Below are positions 44,941-53,864 of a stretch of 64,000 nt of DNA, in pieces. Each line of letters opens with the position of its first letter. Position 1 is the first letter of the stretch. Source of the DNA: Candidatus Formimonas warabiya. GTDB taxonomy: Bacteria > Bacillota > Dehalobacteriia > Dehalobacteriales > Dehalobacteriaceae. The translations under genes and the position numbers were made by a program. The stretch is taken from assembly GCF_002777255.1 (NCBI RefSeq), contig NZ_CP017634.1:3174903-3238902 (forward strand), in the 5' to 3' direction. A model generated the notes under the pieces. That model searched no databases, was not told the origin of the DNA, and was given only the letters and a program-made list of their open reading frames with translations.

Positions 44941-45018
44941 TTAACCGCTTATGTCAAGGATTATATGGATCTCAGCACAACGGCTATTTCACACATGAAA
45001 TGATCGGTTAGACTCCTG

Positions 45019-45068
45019 CAAAACGGCATGAGAGAAGTGAAAAAGGCTGTCATTTCCATGCCGTTTTG
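45019..45068 (+). terminator. Hairpin between tctC and tctB
   Basis: CAAAACGGCATG at 45019-45030 pairs exactly with CATGCCGTTTTG at 45057-45068 across a 26-base loop, followed by TAATTCTTT. Probably a partial terminator or mRNA stabiliser that keeps binding protein more abundant than the membrane subunits. Confidence 0.55.
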
Positions 45069-45097
45069 TAATTCTTTCAATAAAGAGGGGAAACATC

Positions 45098-45559
45098 ATG
45101 AATCGCCTAACTCTATCAATTATCTCGGAGATTGTTATATTCCTGATAGGCGCGCTGTTCCTTTTTCTTGCTGTTACCACACTCAAATCATCTGGAACCT
45201 TTTACAAGTCGGCGGGATACTACCCCATTCTGCTTAGTTCCTGCATCATTGTTGTCAGCGCATATGGTTTGGTCAGTGATCTGATCAAAAGGCGCAGGGA
45301 GAGAGATGATAAAGTGGACCTGGGTAGTATGAAGAGCTTCGTACTCGTTCTGGGCATCATGGTGGCCATGGAGCTTATCTGGAAACTTTTGGCTCTCTTC
45401 TATGTATCCATGGCCCTGGGTATCAGCGGTATCCTTTATCTCTTCCACGACACAGGCAGGCCGAAGCGCAGGCGCCTTATCTTTGCTGTTATCGTAGGCG
45501 TTGGCTTTACTGTTGTGGCATACATCACTTTCGCATTCATATTGAAGATTAACATTTGA
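45098..45559 (+). CDS. tctB: Tripartite tricarboxylate transporter small membrane subunit TctB
   Basis: A 153-residue protein with four hydrophobic segments (starting near residues 8, 40, 77 and 126), the TctB pattern. GAGGGG precedes the ATG. Lies between tctC and tctA, 13 bases before the latter. Sequence conservation in TctB is weak, so identity rests mostly on topology and context. Confidence 0.85.
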   Translation: MNRLTLSIISEIVIFLIGALFLFLAVTTLKSSGTFYKSAGYYPILLSSCIIVVSAYGLVSDLIKRRRERDDKVDLGSMKSFVLVLGIMVAMELIWKLLALFYVSMALGISGILYLFHDTGRPKRRRLIFAVIVGVGFTVVAYITFAFILKINI

Positions 45560-45572
45560 AGGAGTTTTTGAT

Positions 45573-47072
45573 ATGAGCCTTTTCTCTTGGGAAGTTATAA
45601 GCCCACTCCTACAGCCGAGTACAATTCTTCTCATGGTGATCGGCTGCATTATAGGCCTTTTCATCGGTGCGCTGCCCGCTCTAGGAGATAATATCGCGAT
45701 AGCCCTACTGCTGCCCATTACCCTGAGCCTGGACCCCGTGGTGGGCATAGCAATGCTCATGTGCATATATCAGGCTTCCGAATATGGGGGCAGTATTTCT
45801 TCCATCACGCTCGGCATTCCTGGCCAAGGGGGTGCCGTTTGCACGATGTTTGACGGCGTGCCCATGGCGCGAAGGGGCGAGCCTGGGCGGGCATTAGCTA
45901 TTTCCCTGACTTCTTCTACGGTGGGAGGCTTTTTTGGCGTCGCTGCCCTCATGTTCCTCACCGTGTCGCTTATGCCTCTCATTTATAAGCTCACCGACCC
46001 GGAAATCACCTGCATCACGGCCTTCGGTCTTCTTTCCATCGTCTGCCTTAACACCCAAAGCGGGACGAAGAGCCTGCTCTCCATTCTGCTGGGACTGCTT
46101 GTGTGCACCATCGGCGTCGACCCGTTTAGCGGTGAGCCGCGCTTTACCTTCGGCGCCCATGTCCTGGATGACGGTTTTTCTCTCGTCCCGGTTATTATCG
46201 GCCTTTACGCTATTCCCCGGATCATCGAATCCCTCGTCGACAAGCAAGAAAGAGAGCAACTCATTGTGGACAAGAGCCAGTTGAAATTTAATTTCAAAAA
46301 GGGCGATTTCAGGAATTGCCTTCCGGTGATGCTCCTGGGCAGCACCATCGGCACGCTCACCAGCCTCATCCCCGGGCTGGGCACAGGTCCGACGACCGTC
46401 TTTACCTATAACATCTGTAAGAGCATGAAGAAACATAAAGACACTTTCGGGACAGGGGATCCCCGAGGCATCGCCTGTGTGGAGGCCGCCAACAATGCCT
46501 GCGTGGGGGGACACCTGATCCCCTACCTGACGATGGGCATTGCGGGCTCCGGCAGCATCGCCCTTATCGGCGGCGCTTTGGTCATGCACGGCATCGCACC
46601 CGGCGCCACGCTGATGAAAAACAATCCCGAACTGGTCTACGGTGTTATGTGGGGTGTCTTATGCAGCGTTATCCTCATGTTTCTCTTCGGCATCTTTAGC
46701 ACCAGGATCTTCGCCAGGATCATGAACATCCCCGACACGTTGATGGCGCCGCTCTTGATCTTCTTCAGTTTTGCGGGAAGCTATGTTACCCGTTACATGA
46801 GCATAGATATCTGGATTTGCCTCGGCATAGGGATCGCTGCCTATTTTGCCATTAAGGCCGGCTATTCCCAGACAAACTTCGTTGTGGCGTTCGTCCTGGC
46901 GAAGGTCTTTGAAAACTCCCTCCGGCGCTCATTGTATATTTCCCACGGGGACTGGAGCATCTTTCTTACCCGCAAGGTCTGCCTCGTTTTCGTGATCCTC
47001 ATGGTGGGATTTGTCGTTCTCTCTGTCGTCAGAGGCATCAGGAGCCGGCGTGCAATAGAAGAGAGTATCTGA
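45573..47072 (+). CDS. tctA: Tripartite tricarboxylate transporter large membrane subunit TctA
   Basis: Membrane transport subunit of 499 residues with about 11-12 hydrophobic segments. The two TctA signature loops are present: GALPALGDNIAIALLLPITL near residue 32 and SLIPGLGTGPTTVFTYN near residue 265. Moves a carboxylate, driven by an ion gradient. A terminator follows 8 bases after the stop. Confidence 0.92.
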   Translation: MSLFSWEVISPLLQPSTILLMVIGCIIGLFIGALPALGDNIAIALLLPITLSLDPVVGIAMLMCIYQASEYGGSISSITLGIPGQGGAVCTMFDGVPMARRGEPGRALAISLTSSTVGGFFGVAALMFLTVSLMPLIYKLTDPEITCITAFGLLSIVCLNTQSGTKSLLSILLGLLVCTIGVDPFSGEPRFTFGAHVLDDGFSLVPVIIGLYAIPRIIESLVDKQEREQLIVDKSQLKFNFKKGDFRNCLPVMLLGSTIGTLTSLIPGLGTGPTTVFTYNICKSMKKHKDTFGTGDPRGIACVEAANNACVGGHLIPYLTMGIAGSGSIALIGGALVMHGIAPGATLMKNNPELVYGVMWGVLCSVILMFLFGIFSTRIFARIMNIPDTLMAPLLIFFSFAGSYVTRYMSIDIWICLGIGIAAYFAIKAGYSQTNFVVAFVLAKVFENSLRRSLYISHGDWSIFLTRKVCLVFVILMVGFVVLSVVRGIRSRRAIEESI

Positions 47073-47079
47073 ACAGTAT

Positions 47080-47124
47080 CAGCAAAAAACGGCGACCGAA
47101 TCCACCGGAAGCCGTTTTTTGCTG
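47080..47124 (+). terminator. Terminator after tctA
   Basis: CAGCAAAAAACGGC (47080-47093) pairs exactly with GCCGTTTTTTGCTG (47111-47124), loop of 17. The T-run is inside the stem. It probably ends or attenuates transcription before the MATE gene. Confidence 0.65.
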
Positions 47125-47170
47125 AAATTTCGCCAAAGATAATTGGTCTGAGTACTTGAGGTATTTAAAT

Positions 47171-48553
47171 ATGAGTGGAACCCCGACCCCAGGAAAACAA
47201 ATCGATATGACCGAAGGAGTCATCTGGAAACAGATGCTCCTGTTTGCCATTCCGCTGCTGGTGGGTGAAATACTTCAGCAGATGTACAACACGGTGGATA
47301 GCATTATCGTGGGAAACTTTGTGAGCAAACAGGCGTTGGCCGCCGTGGGAGCCACCAATAATATCGTCACTGTGCTGATTGGCTTCTTTACAGGTTTAAG
47401 CACAGGAGCTACGGTCGTGGTTGCCCAGTATTACGGCGCCCATCAGGAAGCGGAGTTGAAAAATACGGTCCATACGATGATCCTGTTTACCCTGCTCATG
47501 GGATTGGCTTTTACGGTAATTGGCGTAGCAGGGACCCCTATGATGCTGCGGTTGCTCGGTACGCCGGAGGATGTTTTTCCGGATGCCAAAATATATTTGC
47601 AGATCTATTTTGCCGGGGTTTCGGCTCTGGTTCTGTATAATATGTGCGCGGGCATTCTGCGTGCGGTGGGAGATTCGCGCAGTCCTCTCTATATTCTGCT
47701 CCTGACCACAACCCTGAACATCGTCCTAGACTTGGTATTCATTTTGGTTTTCCGCATGGGCGTGGCCGGAGCCGCCTTGGCCACGATCATCGCCCAGTTC
47801 ATTTCCTCCTTAATTCTGCTGTTCAACCTCTGCCGCACAAAGAATATTTACCGTCTCGAGCTCCGGCATTTGCATATAGACAAGGCGATCCTGCGCCGGG
47901 TAATCGATATAGGGCTGCCGGCAGGCCTGCAAAAGTCCATTACTTCTTTTTCCAACACCATCGTGCTCTCCTATATAAACAAATTCGGCTCCGGCGCCAT
48001 GGCCGGCTGGAGCGTGCATCAGCGGCTGGACCAGATCATTAACCGGACCACACAGAGCATGTCCATAGCGACCGCCACCTTCGTCGGTCAGAACGTCGGC
48101 GCGGGAAAAGAAGAACGTATTCATAAAGGAATTCGCACGGCACTGCGTTTGTCTCTGCTGATCACCGGTATTTATGCGGTCTTCTTTGTCAGCTTCAACG
48201 GATCCTTGATCAAATTGTTCAACCATGATGGGGACGTGCTGTATTATGGGAAAATCATCATTTCCGTTCTGGCCCCGCTGTATCTGATCAACACGGTAAA
48301 CCATATTCAGGTCGGCGCGCTGCGGGGACAGGGCGACAGCAAAAACCCCATGTTCATCCTGCTGTTTTGTCACGTCATTCTGCGCCAGCTCTATCTGAAC
48401 CTGGGCTGGAGTCATTTCCAGTCGATTTACTTCGTTCTTTCCTGCTATCCTGTGAGCTGGTTGCTCTGCTGCATCATCATCAGCGCTTATGCAAAGATGA
48501 AGAGAAAAACAGGCACAAACCCTAAAATATTTCATGATGGAGGCGTTCAATAA
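47171..48553 (+). CDS. MATE-family efflux transporter
   Basis: Polytopic membrane protein of 460 residues with about 12 hydrophobic segments. VGEILQQMYNTVDSIIVGNF near residue 35 and the matching PAGLQKSITSFSNTIVLSYI near residue 260 mark the two MATE repeats, and VGQNVGAGKEERI is the usual loop. GAGGT lies before the ATG at 47171; a TTG at 47156 is less likely. The stop overlaps the next gene as TAATG. The exported compound is unknown and may be a by-product of the neighbouring acid pathway. Confidence 0.86.
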   Translation: MSGTPTPGKQIDMTEGVIWKQMLLFAIPLLVGEILQQMYNTVDSIIVGNFVSKQALAAVGATNNIVTVLIGFFTGLSTGATVVVAQYYGAHQEAELKNTVHTMILFTLLMGLAFTVIGVAGTPMMLRLLGTPEDVFPDAKIYLQIYFAGVSALVLYNMCAGILRAVGDSRSPLYILLLTTTLNIVLDLVFILVFRMGVAGAALATIIAQFISSLILLFNLCRTKNIYRLELRHLHIDKAILRRVIDIGLPAGLQKSITSFSNTIVLSYINKFGSGAMAGWSVHQRLDQIINRTTQSMSIATATFVGQNVGAGKEERIHKGIRTALRLSLLITGIYAVFFVSFNGSLIKLFNHDGDVLYYGKIIISVLAPLYLINTVNHIQVGALRGQGDSKNPMFILLFCHVILRQLYLNLGWSHFQSIYFVLSCYPVSWLLCCIIISAYAKMKRKTGTNPKIFHDGGVQ

Positions 48554-49488
48554 TGCGTTATGGCTTTGGAGACTATGTTTATGAACTGGTAGAGGGCTGG
48601 GGCGAGCGGAGGCACGAGTGGGACATGAGTACCGTTCCCGGCGTGGCTGTTGATGCCAATGATCACGTCTACATCCTGTCCCGGGGTAAGCCGCCCGTCG
48701 TCGTCATGGACAGAAAGGGCCGTTTACTCGAGCAATTCGGCAACGATGGGTTCGGCCGGGCCCATGCGGCCTATCTGGACGAAAGCGGCACCTTCTTCTG
48801 CGTGGACGACGCGGGACATGCGGTGTACAGGTTCGACGCGGGCCGGAAGGTGGACTTCACACTGGGCAATAAGGGGGTCCCTTCGGACACAGGCTGCGTC
48901 AACAAAGATTACAAGACGATCACCCACGGCGGCGGTCCGTTCAATTACCCTACCGACCTGGTAATCGCGAAGGACGGCTCCATTTATGTATCGGATGGTT
49001 ATGGCAATGCCCGCGTGCACAAGTTCAGCGCAGAGGGCAAGCTGCTGTTCAGTTGGGGCGAGCCCGGCGACGCACCCGGCTACTTCAATCTGCCCCATGG
49101 AATCACCTTGAGTCCAGATGAGAAGATCGTCTATGTTGCAGATCGGCAGAACTGCCGCATCCAACTCTTCGACCATGAGGGCAACTATCTTGACCAGTGG
49201 ACCGGCTTGGAACGTCCCGCCGGCGTCGTGATCCGCGACGGTATCATGTATGTGGCGGAATTAAAGCGCTGCAACGTCTTTGACGGTTCACCGTCACGGA
49301 TCAGCATTTTGAGCCTGGACGGCAGGCTTATATCCCGCCTGGAGAACGACCTGATCTGTGATCCCAATATCGGCTACCGCGCCGCCCATGGCGTAGCGGT
49401 TGATTCTGAGGGTTCCATCTACGTTGCTCAAATCGGCAAGAAGCATCCCAAAGACTACTTCGCCCTGCTGAAATACCGTCGCGTCTGA
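48553..49488 (+). CDS. NHL-repeat beta-propeller protein, cytoplasmic
   Basis: A 311-residue protein made of about six NHL-type repeats, for example VPGVAVDANDHVYILSRG, YPTDLVIAKDGSIYVSDGYG, LPHGITLSPDEKIVYVADRQ and AAHGVAVDSEGSIYVAQIG. There is no signal peptide or membrane segment, so it should act inside the cell. Lyases and lactonases share this fold, but no catalytic residues can be assigned. Translation is coupled to the MATE gene. A strong terminator follows at 49647. Confidence 0.78.
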   Translation: MRYGFGDYVYELVEGWGERRHEWDMSTVPGVAVDANDHVYILSRGKPPVVVMDRKGRLLEQFGNDGFGRAHAAYLDESGTFFCVDDAGHAVYRFDAGRKVDFTLGNKGVPSDTGCVNKDYKTITHGGGPFNYPTDLVIAKDGSIYVSDGYGNARVHKFSAEGKLLFSWGEPGDAPGYFNLPHGITLSPDEKIVYVADRQNCRIQLFDHEGNYLDQWTGLERPAGVVIRDGIMYVAELKRCNVFDGSPSRISILSLDGRLISRLENDLICDPNIGYRAAHGVAVDSEGSIYVAQIGKKHPKDYFALLKYRRV

Positions 49489-49540
49489 CAAATCCATGAT
49501 CCGTGTTATCTCCCATCCTCCTCTATATGTAAAAAGCCGA

Positions 49541-49630
49541 GAAGGGGCTGTCGCAATAAAAAACTCCGCCTTGAGGAAATAAAAAATTTTTTTGACACAA
49601 GCCAAAAAATGAGGTTTTACTCTGCCTATT
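49541..49630. other. Possible solitary insertion-sequence end
   Basis: GGGGCTGTCGCAATAAAAAA at about 49544 resembles the terminal repeats of some Firmicutes insertion sequences. No matching opposite end and no transposase fragment is seen. Otherwise the 405-base gap up to the XRE gene holds only the terminator at 49647, a promoter at 49814 and a TTTTTT-rich stretch. Confidence 0.25.
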
Positions 49631-49646
49631 TATGACAAAATAGCAA

Positions 49647-49690
49647 GGCCCCTATCTCCCTTATATCAAGGGACTAGGGCCATTTCTTTT
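49647..49690 (+). terminator. Strong terminator of the MATE-NHL unit
   Basis: A long hairpin: outer stem GGCCC..TA (49647-49654) with TAGGGCC (49675-49681), inner stem TCCCTT (49657-49662) with AAGGGA (49668-49673). It is followed by ATTTCTTTT. Confidence 0.75.
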
Positions 49691-49813
49691 GTGGATTTCG
49701 TGTCAAAGTCAAGAGATAACATATTTTTTTGTTGACCTTAGTGGCCTTTTAATAGTAAAGTTTTTTGCTCAGAAAATAGGATGGGTGACATCCTCCTATA
49801 AATCTTACAATAA

Positions 49814-49842
49814 TTGCGAGAATTAAATTTTTCACATATAAT
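49814..49842 (+). promoter_or_regulatory. Promoter of the XRE-cupin regulator
   Basis: TTGCGA (49814-49819) and TATAAT (49837-49842) are 17 bases apart. A dyad AGGATG...CATCCT lies about 25 bases upstream and may be its operator. A related, decayed module is at 37762-37834. Confidence 0.65.
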
Positions 49843-49893
49843 AGTAACTGGTTTAGTAAAAAGAGGTCCTTGCATAAAGGAGGTATGATCCCA

Positions 49894-50445
49894 TTGACAA
49901 CGATCGGTTCCACCATAAATACCATTCGTAATAGTAAAGGTTTTACTCTAAAAGAACTGGCGGAAACAACCGGCTTATCAATATCCTATTTAAGCCGTTT
50001 GGAAAATGATAAGACAGAAGCTACTTTAAATGATTTAAGTAAATTAGCGGAAGCATTCGAAACATCCATCATCAATCTTTTTCCAGATAAGTTTGATCAG
50101 GATGTCAGAATTGTGCGAAAAGAGGAGACGAGAATTATCTTGCAGCCTTCCCCAAATGGCGCACCCTCAGAACAAGAATTTATTTTATGGGGCAGTAAAA
50201 TTAATTTAGAGCCAACGATCATGACTGTTCCTCCAGGTTCCAGCTCAGGTAAAACCGTGAAACATAATGGAGAAGAGTTTTTATACGTATTAGAGGGAGA
50301 AATCAGGGTTTGGTGTGATGATACATGCTATGATTTAAAAAAAGGGGATACCATAGGTTATCCGGCGAAACACCCCCATCGTTGGGAAAATATTAAAAAT
50401 GAAACCGCAAAGGTCTTTGTCGTAAGTTCTTTACCAACTTTTTAA
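49894..50445 (+). CDS. XRE-family regulator with cupin domain
   Basis: Transcriptional regulator of 183 residues. A helix-turn-helix (TLKELAETTGLSISYLSRLE) at about residues 15-40 is followed by a cupin-2 sensing domain from about residue 105 (KHNGEEFLYVLEGEIRVWCD, HPHRWEN). Cupin regulators of this kind respond to small metabolites such as amines, polyamines or acids. AAAGGAGGT at 49876 suits the TTG at 49894; an ATG at 49885 is too close to it. A terminator follows, and it precedes the orphan molybdenum hydroxylase that it may control. Confidence 0.87.
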   Translation: MTTIGSTINTIRNSKGFTLKELAETTGLSISYLSRLENDKTEATLNDLSKLAEAFETSIINLFPDKFDQDVRIVRKEETRIILQPSPNGAPSEQEFILWGSKINLEPTIMTVPPGSSSGKTVKHNGEEFLYVLEGEIRVWCDDTCYDLKKGDTIGYPAKHPHRWENIKNETAKVFVVSSLPTF

Positions 50446-50456
50446 ACAAAAATAAG

Positions 50457-50483
50457 AACAGCTTCTGCGGAGCTGTTTTTTTT
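50457..50483 (+). terminator. Terminator after the XRE-cupin gene
   Basis: AACAGCT (50457-50463) pairs with AGCTGTT (50471-50477) and is followed by a T-run. A textbook intrinsic terminator. Confidence 0.85.
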
Positions 50484-50589
50484 ATCTTATCTCAAAAAGA
50501 AATCTGACCCTGGTATCCTGTTTTCATATTTGATAAAATAATATTAAAATTTTCATGTTTAATATTTTCAGGAATATGAGGTGATTGGC

Positions 50590-52839
50590 ATGAATTACAG
50601 ATATGTGGGAAAGCCTTTGCCCATTAGAGATGGGGCTTTAAAAGTTACAGGACAGGCCAAATATACCGCTGATCTGTATTTCCCCCACATGCTATATGGC
50701 AAAATTCTTTTTAGTCCAGTGGCACATGCTAGAATTAAAAAAATTGATACCTCGATTGCTGAAAATGTGCCAGGGGTTAAGGCTATCGTGACATATTTAA
50801 ATTCCCCCCAGATTAAGTTTAACAGTGCCTGCCGATTTCTGGGACATGCGATTCCGGAAACGGAGAGGATTTTCGATTCCACAGTCAGATACGTGGGCGA
50901 CAAAGTTGCGGCAGTAGCTGCAGAAAGTCCGGAAATCGCCCGTCAGGCGATAAAACTGATCCGTGTCGAATATGAAGAATTGCCTGCTGCTTTTACTCCT
51001 GAAGAATCTCTCCGGGTAGATGCATATCCCATTCATCCCGGTGGTAACATCGTCAGTGAAATCCAATCCCAGATCGGAGATATCACCGAAGCATTTGAAC
51101 AAGCAGATTTATTCATATCAAGCCGAATAACCACTCCTAAGGTCCATCATTGCGCCATTGAACCCCACGTGTCCATCGCCCATTGGTCACAAGATGCCAA
51201 ACTAACCGTTTGGTCTCCTCATCAAAATATTTTTGCTACCAGACTTTTATTGGCCAAAATATTTCATCTGCCTATCCATAGAATACATATGATTAAACCA
51301 ACGATCGGCGGTGCATTTGGGGGAAAACTGGAAATGGTTTTGGAACCGGTAGTTGCTTTATTGGCTCAAATCACAGGCCAATACGTGAAAATTGAACTCA
51401 CGAGGAAAGAAACGATGGTTTCCACGCGCACAAGACATGCGACATCATTTTTCATAAAAACGGCCCTTACCAAGGATGGTATCATCATAGGTCAGGAAAT
51501 AGACGGTATCATTGACACAGGAGCTTATGCAAGCAGCGCTTTAAATGTCACGGGAACCATGTGCGGAAAAGCATTTGAGTTATACAAGGTGCCAAATATG
51601 TCTTTTAAGGCTGTTGCTTGTTATACAAATACCCCGATTTCAGGTGCTATGCGCGGTTATGGTTCCCCTCAACTAATTACTACGCTGGAAATTCATATGG
51701 ATGAGATCGCCAGAAAATTAAAATTAGATCCGGTAGAGCTGCGATTGAAAAATTTAGTCAGACCCTATCAGCAGATTCATTCAAATCATGCCCTGGGAAA
51801 TTGCCGAATAGTTGATTGTCTTGAAAAAGGGGCCCATATTTTTCAATGGGAAAAAAGGAAAAAAACAAATGAGAAATTTGTCCGGACCGGTTTTGGTGTA
51901 AGCTGCGGCGTTCACGGCAATGGGGTTTTCCCCATCCATCGCGATTATACTTGTATGACTCTTAAGCTCAACGAGGATGGAAGCGCCATTTTACTTACCG
52001 GTATCCATGACTTAGGATCCGGTTCTTACACGATTCTCACCCAAATTATCAGTGAAATTTTGGATATTGAACCCGAATTAATAGAGGTTATCGAAGCCGA
52101 TACGGAAAATACCCCTTATGACTTGGGCGCCTATGCCAGCAGAAATACCTGGGTTGGTGGGGCAGCAGCTAAAAAACTAGCGGAAAAAATGCTGACACTT
52201 TTATTCGGCATGGCATGTGAAATATTAAACACTAGGGAGGAGGATATTACCTTTGATCATGGAAAGTTTACTTCAAAAAGCGCTCCTCAAAAAAGCATTT
52301 CACCTGCGCATATCGTTTCTTATTGCCAAGAGAAAAAACAGCAAGAGCTTATTGCCACTATTAGCTACCACTCCACTTTCGGTCCTCCCACATATGGCGC
52401 CCACTTTGCCCATGTAAAAATCGATTTAAGGACGGGAAAAGTCAATGTTATCGACTATGCTGCTGTTCATGATGTAGGAAAAGCAATTAACCCACTGCTT
52501 CTAGAAGGCCAGATTCAGGGGGGAATTCAAATGGGCCTAGGTTTCGCCCTATCCGAAGAACTAAAAATTGATCCCACTTCCGGTCAGTTAATGAATGCAC
52601 ATTTAGCAAAATATCACATACCTAAAGCAAAGGATATGCCTCCTATTCACATTTCTTTTGTGGAAGAAACTGAAGAACCGGGTCCTTTTGGGGCAAAAAG
52701 CATTGGCGAAGTAGCCACAGTACCTGTTGCCGCCGCCATCATTAACGCGATAAATGATGCGCTGGGGACATCTTTTTCCCGTCTGCCGGTGACACAGGAA
52801 ATGATAAAAAAACATATTGAGGGCGGGCAAATTATTTAA
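50590..52839 (+). CDS. Orphan molybdenum hydroxylase large subunit (third copy)
   Basis: A 749-residue xanthine-dehydrogenase-family catalytic subunit. It has the GGAFGGKLEMVLEP molybdopterin motif, GAMRGYGSPQ and GAKSIGEVATVPVAA with the catalytic Glu. It is a close paralogue of the subunit at 29.4-31.7 kb (similar N-terminal LPIRDGALKVTGQAKYTADL), but its codons are richer in A/T. No Fe-S or FAD subunit is adjacent, so it must borrow them or be inactive. The ATG at 50590 follows GAGGTGA; a GTG at 50581 is less likely. It converges on the UroD-family gene with a 14-base gap. Confidence 0.86.
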   Translation: MNYRYVGKPLPIRDGALKVTGQAKYTADLYFPHMLYGKILFSPVAHARIKKIDTSIAENVPGVKAIVTYLNSPQIKFNSACRFLGHAIPETERIFDSTVRYVGDKVAAVAAESPEIARQAIKLIRVEYEELPAAFTPEESLRVDAYPIHPGGNIVSEIQSQIGDITEAFEQADLFISSRITTPKVHHCAIEPHVSIAHWSQDAKLTVWSPHQNIFATRLLLAKIFHLPIHRIHMIKPTIGGAFGGKLEMVLEPVVALLAQITGQYVKIELTRKETMVSTRTRHATSFFIKTALTKDGIIIGQEIDGIIDTGAYASSALNVTGTMCGKAFELYKVPNMSFKAVACYTNTPISGAMRGYGSPQLITTLEIHMDEIARKLKLDPVELRLKNLVRPYQQIHSNHALGNCRIVDCLEKGAHIFQWEKRKKTNEKFVRTGFGVSCGVHGNGVFPIHRDYTCMTLKLNEDGSAILLTGIHDLGSGSYTILTQIISEILDIEPELIEVIEADTENTPYDLGAYASRNTWVGGAAAKKLAEKMLTLLFGMACEILNTREEDITFDHGKFTSKSAPQKSISPAHIVSYCQEKKQQELIATISYHSTFGPPTYGAHFAHVKIDLRTGKVNVIDYAAVHDVGKAINPLLLEGQIQGGIQMGLGFALSEELKIDPTSGQLMNAHLAKYHIPKAKDMPPIHISFVEETEEPGPFGAKSIGEVATVPVAAAIINAINDALGTSFSRLPVTQEMIKKHIEGGQII

Positions 52840-52853
52840 ATCCTGAACAGATC

Positions 52854-53843
52854 TTACAAGCCATAATTTTTTGCTAAGAAGTCCCTCTTGGCTTTCCCCA
52901 TGGCAATGACATTATCCGGGTGCACAAAGTTGGCCAGGGAATTACTGCTGGACAGGATGTACCGTCCTTGTCTGCCGCAGGTCTCCATTAATTTCGTCAC
53001 TTCTGCATAAACACTTTCCGGTGTGCCCCGGGTGAGAAGAGTTAAATCCACATTGCCGATTAAGGTGGTTCTCTGGCCTAAAGTTTTAATCAAACTGTAA
53101 ATATCCATCACATCCGGCTGAATGGGGTGGATGGCATCCATCCCTAAAGTTAATAAGTCCTCTATCACCTGGGTAATATTGCCGTCACTGTGGTAAATCC
53201 AGGGTTTTTTTATTTCTTCCGCCATCCTTCTGAAATAAGGGAGCACCAGATTGCGGAACAGCTCCGGCTGCACATAGGTGCCGCTGTTGAAGGCAATATC
53301 TTCTCCCACCCAAATAAAATCGATTTCCGGCATGCTGCTGTATAGGCGGTCCAGTTTCATAAAATATTGGGTATACCGCTCCATGATTTCTTTGATCAAA
53401 TCGATGTCCTCATAGAGTTTATAGCAGAAATTCTCAAACCCCAGATCAATAATCACCGGATCCAAACAGAAAATGTGGGCCACAAACAGGGCCAGTCCGG
53501 AATCGCCGATGGCTTCTTTGGCCTCTTTGACCCGGTTCCTGAGAAAATCTTCGTCGATCTCTTCCGGAATTTTCAGTTTGTCCAGGTCCTCCCGTTCTTT
53601 AATCAAGGGTTTAAAGCCCAGCACCCCGTTATATTCCACCATTTCATTGCCAAAGCGGTCCCAATGGGCAATACCGACGGCATCCTGGCCGACGAATTTG
53701 GCATACTTGACTCTTTCCTGCCAACCCACCTTTTCCAGGCCAAAGGTTTTGGCAATCAGCTCATCCCTGGTTTCAATTTCGATCCAGGGAATGGGTCCCC
53801 TTTTCCCTTGAAGCGCATCCAGCACCATTTCTTTCGGTTTCAT
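52854..53843 (-). CDS. Uroporphyrinogen-decarboxylase-family methyltransferase (MtaA/MtbA-like)
   Basis: A 329-residue member of the UroD/MtaA family, a TIM barrel that often moves methyl groups between corrinoids and coenzymes. It starts KPKEMVLDALQGKRG, has GQDAVGIAHWD and, in place of the HXC zinc motif of MtaA, YHSDGN near residue 215. The C-terminal RYILSSSNSLANFVHPDN is the usual end. The last gene of the C1-type operon, 21 bases after the lipoyl-carrier gene. Absence of the zinc-binding Cys means the substrate chemistry may differ from MtaA; the function is inferred from family only. Confidence 0.78.
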   Translation of the reverse strand: MKPKEMVLDALQGKRGPIPWIEIETRDELIAKTFGLEKVGWQERVKYAKFVGQDAVGIAHWDRFGNEMVEYNGVLGFKPLIKEREDLDKLKIPEEIDEDFLRNRVKEAKEAIGDSGLALFVAHIFCLDPVIIDLGFENFCYKLYEDIDLIKEIMERYTQYFMKLDRLYSSMPEIDFIWVGEDIAFNSGTYVQPELFRNLVLPYFRRMAEEIKKPWIYHSDGNITQVIEDLLTLGMDAIHPIQPDVMDIYSLIKTLGQRTTLIGNVDLTLLTRGTPESVYAEVTKLMETCGRQGRYILSSSNSLANFVHPDNVIAMGKAKRDFLAKNYGL

Positions 53844-53864
53844 CCCGCGCCCCTCCCCTCCCGT

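Noticed and set aside
45894..46589. 231-codon minus-strand frame within tctA
   Set aside because: Low-complexity, charged translation opposite a clear membrane protein gene; a by-product of the C/G-ending codons there. The same applies to frames at 39348-39884, 39906-40406 and 47810-48550.
49541..49893. Intact insertion sequence between the NHL and XRE genes
   Set aside because: Only one end-like motif is visible, with no opposite repeat, no target duplication and no transposase reading frame.
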